Assembly (NCBI GenBank): GCA_964369175.1 | Contig: CAYJEM010000011.1 | Location: forward strand, 1-39,705 | Direction of reading: 5' to 3' | Length of the DNA stretch: 39,705 nucleotides | From: Tannockella sp964369175 | Lineage (GTDB): Bacteria > Bacillota_I > Bacilli_A > Erysipelotrichales > Coprobacillaceae | Part shown: positions 27,297 through 34,328 of the stretch, one piece after another | Layout of the letters: every line of letters begins with the position of its first letter | How positions within the stretch are numbered: position 1 is the first letter of the stretch | Notes under the pieces: model-generated | Database searches by the model: none | What the model was told of the DNA's origin: nothing | What the model saw: the letters and a program-made list of their open reading frames with translations, nothing else | Program-made: the position numbers and the translations under genes

Positions 27297-27491
27297 TTAC
27301 TTAGGTAATCTTGATTTAATTCTTTTGTAGTCTGAAGCACTAACTAATGTAGCTTTTGCTAAGTGTTTCTTTTGTTTATGAGTTTTATTGTGTGCTAAGT
27401 GAGATGTATAAGCATGACTACGCTTTAATTTCCCACTACCTGTTCTTTTAATACGTTTTTTAAGACCACTGTGTGTTTTCATTTTTGGCAT
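27297..27491 (-). CDS. rpmI: Ribosomal protein L35
   Basis: A 64-aa basic protein of the large subunit, with the family pattern PKMKTHSGLKKRIKRTGSGK and RLPK near the end. It lies between infC (19 bases) and rplT (26 bases), each with its own good ribosome site, the universal order for these genes. Confidence 0.98.
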   Translation of the reverse strand: MPKMKTHSGLKKRIKRTGSGKLKRSHAYTSHLAHNKTHKQKKHLAKATLVSASDYKRIKSRLPK

Positions 27492-27510
27492 AACTTGTTC
27501 CTCCTAAAAA

Positions 27511-28050
27511 TTATTTTTTCTTTGGTGCTAATATTGCAGTTAAAGTACGTCCTTCCATTTTAGCTGGTTTTTCTACCGTACAAAATTCCATACATTCAGC
27601 AACGAAATCATTCAAAATCTTTTCCCCAAGATCAATATGAGCTAATTGTCTTCCTTTAAAACGAATTGCGATTTTTACTTTGTCACCATCTTCAAGCCAT
27701 TTTAACGTTCTTTTAAGTTTAACGTTTTTATCATGAGTATCAATCGTAACTGATAATTGTGTTTCTTTAAGAGTCACAACTTTCGAATTCTTTTTCATCT
27801 CACGAACCTTTTTTTGTTGCTCAAAGCGATACTTACCATAATCCATAATACGACATACCGGTGGTTTTCCGTTTGGAGCCACACATACTAAATCTAGGTT
27901 TTTATCATAAGCAATGTTTATTGCTTCATTTCTGTTTAATACACCTAGTTGTTCACCTTCTTGATCAATAACTAAAACTTCTTTAAATCTAATTTTTTCA
28001 TTAATTAAGTCTTCTTGTTTATTCGGTTTTTGATTTGAATATCTGCTAAT
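27511..28050 (-). CDS. infC: Translation initiation factor IF-3 (AUU start)
   Basis: IF-3 binds the 30S subunit, keeps 50S away and proofreads the start codon. The core is typical: DLINEKIRFKEVLVID, the linker, then APNGKPPVCRIMDYGKYRFEQQKK and the C-domain RFKGRQLAHIDLGEKIL. I place the start at an ATT codon at 28050, eight bases after a strong GGAGG and followed by AGC AGA TAT. Homologues also begin just here, and AUU starts let IF-3 lower its own translation. The ATG at 28095 would lie in the leader hairpin tail, and the GTG at 28059 in the ribosome site. The protein is about 179 aa, normal size. Confidence 0.93.
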   Translation of the reverse strand: MSRYSNQKPNKQEDLINEKIRFKEVLVIDQEGEQLGVLNRNEAINIAYDKNLDLVCVAPNGKPPVCRIMDYGKYRFEQQKKVREMKKNSKVVTLKETQLSVTIDTHDKNVKLKRTLKWLEDGDKVKIAIRFKGRQLAHIDLGEKILNDFVAECMEFCTVEKPAKMEGRTLTAILAPKKK

Positions 28051-28213
28051 AAAAGCCACCTCCAGTTTAGTAGTTAAAATAAAAAGTGAGTACATCGAGC
28101 ACCCACAAAATTGACAATAAGATAATATATATATATCTTAGCGACATTAGCCCATCGATATTCTCAATCGGGCGAGAAGCAGGCACTTCTTCTTTCCACT
28201 ACTTTTCATTTAC
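28051..28213 (-). promoter_or_regulatory. infC operon leader, L20-type attenuator
   Basis: A structured leader of about 160 bases. On the minus strand it shows a small GAAG/CTTC hairpin, a GCCC...GGGC stem, and at 28074-28106 a terminator-like hairpin (GTGGGT...ACTCAC) followed by TTTTTATTTT. The leader of infC-rpmI-rplT in Bacillota binds L20 by mimicking its 23S rRNA site and stops transcription. The position, gene order and attenuator fit this; I could not run the covariance model. Confidence 0.7.
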
Positions 28214-28219
28214 CTGAAC

Positions 28220-28248
28220 ATGATATCACTATCACCAATACATGTCAA
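28220..28248 (-). promoter_or_regulatory. Promoter of infC operon
   Basis: On the minus strand, TTGACA (28243-28248) and TATCAT (28220-28225) are 17 bases apart, immediately after the stop of the upstream pseudouridine synthase gene. Confidence 0.8.
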
Positions 28249-28251
28249 TGT

Positions 28252-29082
28252 TTATTTAAATAATTTATAAAATATTTCAGGCGCATCTTTTTTCAAAGAA
28301 ATAATCTTCTTTGTAATTGGATGTTTAAATTCAAAATCAAAACAATGTAATCCTAATCTTTTTATTGGATTTGTAGTTGAACCATATTTTTTATCACCAA
28401 CAATACTATGATTAATAGATTCCATATGTACACGAATTTGGTTTTTTCTACCAGTATCTAAATATACCTCTAATAATGAATTATTTTTATTTTGTTTCAT
28501 TACTCTATAGTGCGTAATGGATAACTTACCACCTTTATTTGTAATGTATACTTGTTGTGTTTTTGATTCATCTAAATAATTTTTAATTGTTCCTGATTTT
28601 TTTTGAACCATTCCTTCAACAAGCGCTAAATATCCTCTTTTTATAACAATATTGTTCCAATCATTTTGTAACAGTTGCTTCATCTTTTCGCTTTTAGCAA
28701 ATAATAGTATTCCTGAAGTATCACGGTCAAGACGATGAACAATGAATATTCGATTGTTTTTGTTTTGTGATTTTACATACTGACTCACTTCATGATAGGC
28801 CGTTTTTTCTTTTTCACCACCACCAGACATACTAAGCAAACCGCTTGGTTTATTAATAATAATACAATCTTTATCTTCAAATAAAATTTCCAAGTTATTA
28901 TTTTGTTGTTCTTTTTTTATTTCAACAATATCACCAACTTCTACAAGCGTATCAAATTTTACTTGATTATTATTATTTATATATACTTGTTGATACTTTA
29001 AGTATAGTTTACTATTTTTACGATTTGTATGAATCATTAGAAAATCTAATAATTGCATTTGTTTTTTTACTGTATATTTCAT
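28252..29082 (-). CDS. RluA-family 23S/tRNA pseudouridine synthase
   Basis: Converts uridine to pseudouridine in RNA. The 276-aa protein has an S4-like RNA-binding N-domain (about 1-65) and the catalytic domain with the RluA-type motif HRLDRDTSGILLFAK, where the aspartate is the nucleophile. INKPSGLLS, DTGRKNQIRVHM and GDKKYG are also present. The family has several members with different targets (RluD, RluC, TruC) and I cannot assign which. I placed the start at the ATG at 29082 with AGGGTGAT upstream; a longer frame begins at 29115. Confidence 0.9.
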   Translation of the reverse strand: MKYTVKKQMQLLDFLMIHTNRKNSKLYLKYQQVYINNNNQVKFDTLVEVGDIVEIKKEQQNNNLEILFEDKDCIIINKPSGLLSMSGGGEKEKTAYHEVSQYVKSQNKNNRIFIVHRLDRDTSGILLFAKSEKMKQLLQNDWNNIVIKRGYLALVEGMVQKKSGTIKNYLDESKTQQVYITNKGGKLSITHYRVMKQNKNNSLLEVYLDTGRKNQIRVHMESINHSIVGDKKYGSTTNPIKRLGLHCFDFEFKHPITKKIISLKKDAPEIFYKLFK

Positions 29083-29110
29083 TTTATCACCCTGCATCAC
29101 TATAACATAA

Positions 29111-29137
29111 AACAAGTTATTTTAAAAATAACTTGTT
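29111..29137 (-). terminator. Terminator of the ABC uptake operon
   Basis: AACAAGTTATTTT and AAAATAACTTGTT form a 13-bp stem a few bases after the PHP gene stop. On the minus strand only a short T-run follows. Confidence 0.55.
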
Positions 29138-29144
29138 AATACTT

Positions 29145-29924
29145 CTATATTATTTTATTTACATCGGTTTCAAATTGTAACGTACAGCCATTTAATAATT
29201 CTAAACATTTATCAATGCGGCGTTTTTCTAATAATGTTGTTGGATGATGTGCATCAAAGCCAAAACATACTTTTGACTGATTATCTAACAAAGAGAAAAA
29301 TTCAATACTTGGATAAGAATATTTATCTTTATCATTATACATCAACTGTCCATATCGTAAACCATTTAAATTCACTTCTAAAACAGCCCCATTTCTTTTT
29401 GCAGCTTCAATTATAATTAATGAAGCATCTTTACATGCTGGTGTATATTCTCTTCTACCTAACATAAAATAGTCAGGATGAGCTACATATTTTGTTAAAC
29501 CAATATCTAGAGCTCTTTCAATTTGTCTTGCATACATTAATACATCGTCATCATTATTGAAATAGTCATAATTATACCCTTCAACATATCGAAAGTGTTG
29601 ACCGATAATCATATAATCTACTTTTTCTTTCATCTCCAATAAATATTCTTCTTGCTCTTTGAAATATTCTATTTCAAAACCAACAAGAATATTAATCTTA
29701 TCTTTGTATTTCTCCTTTAACTCATACATAGTTGATAAATATTCCTCAATATCCTTATTTAAGATACGATCCGAATATATCTCTACTCCTGGGTATGCAA
29801 TATGTTCACTAAACCCAAGGGTTGTAAAGCCAGCTTCAATAGCTGCTAAAATATACTGTTCATCATACCCTACTGCGTGATGACATCTAGTTGTATGAGT
29901 ATGGATATTAAATAGTTGCTTCAT
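29145..29924 (-). CDS. PHP-domain phosphoesterase, HisJ-like
   Basis: About 259 aa, polymerase-and-histidinol-phosphatase fold. Metal-binding motifs follow the family order: NIHTHTTRCHH, FSEHI, GFEIEYF, IGQHFRY, VAHPDYFM and FGFDAHHP. Family members hydrolyse histidinol phosphate or other small phosphate esters. No his gene is near, and the start (ATG at 29924, MKQLFNIHTHT) lies inside the last 17 bases of the ABC ATPase gene, so it is translated with the transporter. I infer it removes phosphate from an imported molecule. The open frame extends to 30014, but residues before MKQLF are not family-like. Confidence 0.85.
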   Translation of the reverse strand: MKQLFNIHTHTTRCHHAVGYDEQYILAAIEAGFTTLGFSEHIAYPGVEIYSDRILNKDIEEYLSTMYELKEKYKDKINILVGFEIEYFKEQEEYLLEMKEKVDYMIIGQHFRYVEGYNYDYFNNDDDVLMYARQIERALDIGLTKYVAHPDYFMLGRREYTPACKDASLIIIEAAKRNGAVLEVNLNGLRYGQLMYNDKDKYSYPSIEFFSLLDNQSKVCFGFDAHHPTTLLEKRRIDKCLELLNGCTLQFETDVNKII

Positions 29925-30939
29925 CACATATATCCAACACATTATGCTTCGACACCGAGACATATATATCTTGTTTTGTATCGTATAATTGGAAACTTCT
30001 AAATAACACATCACAGTGTATATCTACACCCTCAACTGTAATTGTATAGCGTAAAACATTACCGTGTACAAGATTTTCTTTTACAATCCCTTTAAAGATA
30101 TAGTGGTCTGTTGGATCAAGAGCATCGAGTGTTTCACTTAGTGAAAATGTTTCTGGACGAATTGCTACATAGTTTGTAGAAAAATCATCGTTGAATATTT
30201 TTTTAGCAACCACATTTTCTAAGATATTGTAATGTCCTATAAATTCTGCTGCAAATTTAGTTTTTGGTGAAGTATACATTTCAATTGGATTTGCCGACTG
30301 TTCAATACGTCCAGTATTAAATAAGTGTATTGTATCTGACATAATCATTGCTTCATCTTGATCATGTGTTACAAACACAGTCGTAATTTTTAATTTTTTT
30401 TGAATTCGTTTAATACGATTTTGGAGTGATTTTCTAAGTTTTGCATCAATTGCACTTAAAGGCTCATCAAGTAATAAAACCTTTGGTTCGTGAACAATTG
30501 ATCTAGCAAGAGCAACACGTTGTTGTTGACCACCTGACAATTGATCTGGATAACGTTTTTCACGTCCTACTAAATCCACTAATTCAATTACTTCTGTTAC
30601 TTTTTCTTTAATAGTCTTTGTATCTACTTTTGCAAGTTTTAAACCAAAGGCAATATTTTCATATACTGTCATATTTGGAAATAATGAATATTGTTGAAAA
30701 ACCATTCCAATACCACGTTTTTGTGGTGGTAAATTGGTAACATCTTTCCCATCAATAATAATTGAACCACCATTTATTTCTTCAAGACCGGCAAGACAAC
30801 GTAGCAATGTTGATTTCCCACAACCAGAAGGTCCTAGTAAAGTTATTAATTCTCCTTGTTCCATTGTTAGACTTAAATTATCTAACACTGTAACATCATC
30901 ATATTTTTTTGTAATATTTTTAAATTCAATAAAGCCCAT
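29908..30939 (-). CDS. ABC importer ATPase (PotA/FbpC/PhnT type)
   Basis: A 343-aa ATPase with Walker A GPSGCGKST, the Q-loop FQQYSLFPNMTV, the signature LSGGQQQRVALARS, Walker B VLLLDEPLSAID and the H-loop VFVTHDQDEA. After the ATPase (about 1-235) there is a regulatory C-terminal OB-like (TOBE) part. This layout belongs to the spermidine/putrescine, iron or 2-aminoethylphosphonate group, and the ATPase alone does not settle the substrate. Its ATG overlaps the preceding permease stop (TAATG), and its end overlaps the PHP gene. Confidence 0.93.
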   Translation of the reverse strand: MGFIEFKNITKKYDDVTVLDNLSLTMEQGELITLLGPSGCGKSTLLRCLAGLEEINGGSIIIDGKDVTNLPPQKRGIGMVFQQYSLFPNMTVYENIAFGLKLAKVDTKTIKEKVTEVIELVDLVGREKRYPDQLSGGQQQRVALARSIVHEPKVLLLDEPLSAIDAKLRKSLQNRIKRIQKKLKITTVFVTHDQDEAMIMSDTIHLFNTGRIEQSANPIEMYTSPKTKFAAEFIGHYNILENVVAKKIFNDDFSTNYVAIRPETFSLSETLDALDPTDHYIFKGIVKENLVHGNVLRYTITVEGVDIHCDVLFRSFQLYDTKQDIYVSVSKHNVLDICDEATI

Positions 30940-31733
30940 TAGTTTATCCCCTTCTTCTTTGTTTTACTCTCTAAATAAAGCGCCGTAATTGACATTAATA
31001 ATGTTGTAATAAATAAGAATACAACAACTGCACTTGTTTTTTGTCCTGATTGTGCCATTACATTATATAAATAAATAGATGCTGTTTGGTAATAACTTCC
31101 CCCAATAATATTTACAATAACGAAATCTCCAAAAACAATTGATATTGAAAGCATCATTGATATCATTATCCCCGAAAGCATATTAGGTACAATCACACGG
31201 ATAAAGGCATACAGTTTAGTACACCCTAGCATTTGCGCTGCTTCCAGCAAACGAATTACTGGTATAGTATTTAAACTGTTTTTTAGTCCTCGATACATAT
31301 ACGGTAATATGATAATACAATATGCACCTATTAATAGCACAAAACGATCCGACAGAATAGTCGGTGACCCAGCATATAGTGATAAAATACCAACTGCTAG
31401 AATAACTCCTTGTATTGCATATGGAATTGTACAAACAATTTCAACATATTTTTCAATTTTAGGACAGTGAACTATCATTACATAAAATACAAGCAATAAA
31501 CAAATAGTACATAGTATTACTGGTAAAATTGCGATAAACACTGACCTTCCTAAACTTTCCCAAAATAAGGCATCACTAATAATCTCTCCATAAAATTTAA
31601 ATGTTAAATTTTCAGGCAAGATACTAGTCCATTCATTAAATATCGAAAATACAAATGTTAATAAAAGTGGTATTAATAAATATGATGATATGATAATAAG
31701 AAATATTCTATTTCCGATTGTTGTTTTCTTCAT
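30939..31733 (-). CDS. ABC importer permease, second subunit
   Basis: 264 aa with about six membrane segments and the cytoplasmic EAA motif (LLEAAQMLGCTKLYAFIRVIVPN, about residue 178). It couples the transport channel to the ATPase. Its best family match is the PotC/PhnV/FbpB-like permeases. Both ends overlap neighbours by one base (TAATG), so the two permeases and the ATPase are made in equal amounts. Confidence 0.9.
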   Translation of the reverse strand: MKKTTIGNRIFLIIISSYLLIPLLLTFVFSIFNEWTSILPENLTFKFYGEIISDALFWESLGRSVFIAILPVILCTICLLLVFYVMIVHCPKIEKYVEIVCTIPYAIQGVILAVGILSLYAGSPTILSDRFVLLIGAYCIIILPYMYRGLKNSLNTIPVIRLLEAAQMLGCTKLYAFIRVIVPNMLSGIMISMMLSISIVFGDFVIVNIIGGSYYQTASIYLYNVMAQSGQKTSAVVVFLFITTLLMSITALYLESKTKKKGIN

Positions 31734-32569
31734 TACTTTACACCTCTACTTCTTTTAGAAATTCTAGTTGTAAGTTGCGTCATTACAACCATTAATAGCA
31801 TTAAAATAACTGCTAAAGCTGATCCAAAGTTAGGATTTTGAACAATATCTCCAGTAAACTGTTCAGAGATACGGATTGGTAAGAACATTGCATTTCCAGA
31901 TAACAATGCATATGCTGTTGCATATGCTGCTATTGCATTAGCAAATAAAACACTAACTGTTCCTAGAATACTTGGTAGTAAACAAGGCAAAGCAACTTTA
32001 ACCCAATATATAAATTCATTTCCACCAAGTAATTTAACTGATTCTTTCCATTGCTTTTTTAACCCGGCAAACGCTGGCATCAATAACAATGTTGCTAGTG
32101 GTATTTGGAAATACACATACGTTAATAACACCCCATTTGTAGAATATAAATCAAAATCTGCTAGAAAACTAATCCCATACGTTTCACCAATTAATGTAAA
32201 TATTCCAACATTACCAAATAAGATAATAAATGCAAACGCTAGTGGGATTCCTGCAAAGTTCGAAGTAATATTTAATATACTTGTGAATATTCTTTTTGTT
32301 CTTGATGAAGATGAACTTGCTGATTTTGCACCAAAAAATGCCACAACAATTCCTATCACTACTGAGATTAATGATATTGTAATACTGTTAATAATTGATT
32401 TTGAATAAAGTTCTTTTGAAAATGCATCAATAAAATGTTGCATTGTAAATCCACCATCACTCGTTGTGATACTTCGATATAAAATCGTTGCTAATGGTAG
32501 AATTTCAAATATAAATACAATTACTACAAAAGGTAGTAATGCAAATAAAAACAATTTACTTTTCTTCAC
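31733..32569 (-). CDS. ABC importer permease, first subunit
   Basis: 278 aa with six or so membrane segments and an EAA-like loop (VKLLGGNEFIYWVKVALPCLLP). It begins with two lysines and a hydrophobic run (LFLFALLPFVVIVFIF) and pairs with the following permease to form the channel. Its start overlaps the hydrolase gene by 14 bases. Confidence 0.9.
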   Translation of the reverse strand: MKKSKLFLFALLPFVVIVFIFEILPLATILYRSITTSDGGFTMQHFIDAFSKELYSKSIINSITISLISVVIGIVVAFFGAKSASSSSSRTKRIFTSILNITSNFAGIPLAFAFIILFGNVGIFTLIGETYGISFLADFDLYSTNGVLLTYVYFQIPLATLLLMPAFAGLKKQWKESVKLLGGNEFIYWVKVALPCLLPSILGTVSVLFANAIAAYATAYALLSGNAMFLPIRISEQFTGDIVQNPNFGSALAVILMLLMVVMTQLTTRISKRSRGVK

Positions 32570-33377
32570 TTAATTGAATCTCCAATTCTACCATCTCTTT
32601 GGATGGTGCAATATCTAAAAGCTTACATAAAAGTGGTGCTATTTGTAATGTGTTTAGCTCCTTACTATGTTTCCCCATTTGTACCTTATCACTAATAATA
32701 TATAGCATAGTATCTTGTTGTCTTGATGAAACGCCACCATGCATTGTCATTTCATCCATCCCATGGTCACTACCGATAACTACTTGGTACCCTTGTTCAA
32801 CCCATTTGCTTATATTATTAGATAGGATAATATCATTCTTCATAGCCGCTACATGATATTGTTTTGATTCACAACCATGATGATGACCGGCATCATCAAT
32901 ATTCATCGGATGTATAAATACAAAATCATGATCTTCATTTGCCATCATCGAATTAGCAATATTATATAAATGGCTATCTGGGAAGCAATCTTCATAATAA
33001 AAAAAACCATTTTGAATTTTTGCTTCACTGTTACATACAAACATATCTTTATCAGCTACAAACGGAGTTTTAACATACAACTCACTTATCCAATAATAAC
33101 AAGCAGCTAATGATTTTTTCTTAGCTGCTTGTAATATATCGAATATACTTGTAGTTGTTGACATGTCTTGAATCGCATTGTTTACAATACCATGCTTAAA
33201 TACTGGTACTCCTGTAAATATTGTTTCATACATAGGTCTTGACATCGATGGCAATTCCCCTTTTACTAGATAACTAGCTGCTTGCATATTTTCTACTAAA
33301 TGAGATAAATACCCCATTCTTTGGCAAGCTACTTCACTATTTAAACCATCTAGTAAGACATAAACTACTTTATTCAT
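32556..33377 (-). CDS. Alkaline-phosphatase-superfamily hydrolase (phosphodiesterase-like)
   Basis: A 273-aa protein with the metal-binding plan of nucleotide pyrophosphatase/phosphonate hydrolases. D10 is in VLLDG, the nucleophile region is PSMSRPMYETIFTG (probably S46, where family members have Thr or Ser), D161 and H165 are in DDAGHHHG, D204 and H205 in GSDHGM, and H213 in MHGG. No signal peptide is visible, so it is probably cytoplasmic. Enzymes of this group cleave phosphodiesters or phosphonates such as phosphonoacetate. It lies one base after the binding-protein gene and overlaps the permease. That placement suggests it processes the imported ligand. Which bond it cuts is unknown. Confidence 0.85.
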   Translation of the reverse strand: MNKVVYVLLDGLNSEVACQRMGYLSHLVENMQAASYLVKGELPSMSRPMYETIFTGVPVFKHGIVNNAIQDMSTTTSIFDILQAAKKKSLAACYYWISELYVKTPFVADKDMFVCNSEAKIQNGFFYYEDCFPDSHLYNIANSMMANEDHDFVFIHPMNIDDAGHHHGCESKQYHVAAMKNDIILSNNISKWVEQGYQVVIGSDHGMDEMTMHGGVSSRQQDTMLYIISDKVQMGKHSKELNTLQIAPLLCKLLDIAPSKEMVELEIQLSEEK

Positions 33378-33378
33378 A

Positions 33379-34137
33379 TTATGATCCTGCCTTTACCATT
33401 ACTTCTTCTTTCCATTTAAGTGGTAATTCTGCTGCTGTTTTGTCCCATGCGTCCATATCCTCTACGAATCTTGCATTTACATATTGTTCATCAGGAATCA
33501 TTGCGGCTTCCACTTCTGCTGGTAATTCAACATCACGCACTGGTTTAGCATAACCTTTTGCTAAGTTAATTTGCCCTTCATCACTTAAAATATATTCTCT
33601 AGCAAGCGCTGCTGCATGTGGTCTTTGTGTATATGCATTGATAATTGTTGTATATCCACTTTGTACAGAACCATCAGTTGGCACATTTACTTGGAAATTC
33701 ATGTTAGGGTTGTTTTCTAAGATTAAATCTTTGTATCCAAGAGCATTATAATCCCATAAGATTGCTACTCCAATTTCACCTTTTTCAATACGTGCTAGAT
33801 TTAATTCACCTTGATCAATTCTTCCTTGTTCTGCTAATTTTGCAAAATANNNNNNNNNNNNNNNNNNNNNNNNNNNNNNNNNNNNNNNNNNNNNNNNNNN
33901 NNNNNNNNNNNNNNNNNNNNNNNNNNNNNNNNNNNNNNNNNNNNNNNNNCCCCAGTTTGCCCATGAGTCTGGCATTGCTACTGAATTGATTTCTCCCTCT
34001 TTTTTTGCTTCTTCAACTATTTGATCTACCGTTAAACTATTTAAATCAACTTCTGTTGCAGTTGACGCTGATGAAGCACAACCTGTCATTACTGCTGCTA
34101 CTGCTACTAATAATACATTTTTAAATAACTTTTTCAT
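33379..34137 (-). CDS. ABC solute-binding lipoprotein (interrupted by assembly gap)
   Basis: A periplasmic-type binding protein anchored by lipid outside the membrane. The start at 34137 (MKKLFKN) is followed by a hydrophobic run and a lipobox ending in TGC (cysteine near residue 20), with GGAGGAA at its ribosome site. The rest (SVAMPDSWANW, EKGEIGVAILWDYNALGYK, SGYTTIINAYTQRPHAAALAREYILS, GYAKPVRDVELP) is of the SBP_bac_6-type, used for spermidine, iron or phosphonate importers. The 100-N gap hides its middle. Both sides are in frame, so the true missing length is one more than a multiple of three. Family length implies several hundred bases may be missing. Confidence 0.85.
   Translation of the reverse strand: MKKLFKNVLLVAVAAVMTGCASSASTATEVDLNSLTVDQIVEEAKKEGEINSVAMPDSWANWXXXXXXXXXXXXXXXXXXXXXXXXXXXXXXXXXXYFAKLAEQGRIDQGELNLARIEKGEIGVAILWDYNALGYKDLILENNPNMNFQVNVPTDGSVQSGYTTIINAYTQRPHAAALAREYILSDEGQINLAKGYAKPVRDVELPAEVEAAMIPDEQYVNARFVEDMDAWDKTAAELPLKWKEEVMVKAGS
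33850..33949. other. Assembly gap (100 N) in the binding-protein gene
   Basis: One hundred undetermined bases. The two sides share a frame over 100 N, so a true length of 1 modulo 3 keeps a single gene. Confidence 0.95.
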
Positions 34138-34202
34138 AAATTCCTCCCTGTTAGTTACTATGTAAGTATATCGAACTTGTACAGTAGAAATAATCAACAA
34201 TG

Positions 34203-34232
34203 GGTAAACTTTATGTTAATGTATTTTGTAAA
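34203..34232 (-). promoter_or_regulatory. Possible Pho-type boxes upstream of ABC operon
   Basis: On the minus strand TTAACA (34214-34219) and TTTACC (34203-34208) start 11 bases apart, like the direct repeats bound by PhoP in Bacillota (TTAACA-like, five-base spacers). A third TTTACA (34227-34232) is 13 bases away. Tentative, because the DNA is AT-rich. Confidence 0.35.
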
Positions 34233-34249
34233 ATTTGTTTTTTCTTAAC

Positions 34250-34323
34250 AAAAAAAGACATCCTTAACATTTCTATAACTATTTCTAAACACTGCAAGAA
34301 ATAATCAAAAATATTTGGATGCC
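34250..34323 (-). terminator. Long imperfect terminator hairpin after the ATPase-like gene
   Basis: On the minus strand GGCATCC pairs with GGATGTC across a partly paired AT-rich loop that includes ATTTCT/AGAAAT, followed by a seven-base T-run. Confidence 0.6.
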
Positions 34324-34328
34324 TTTAT

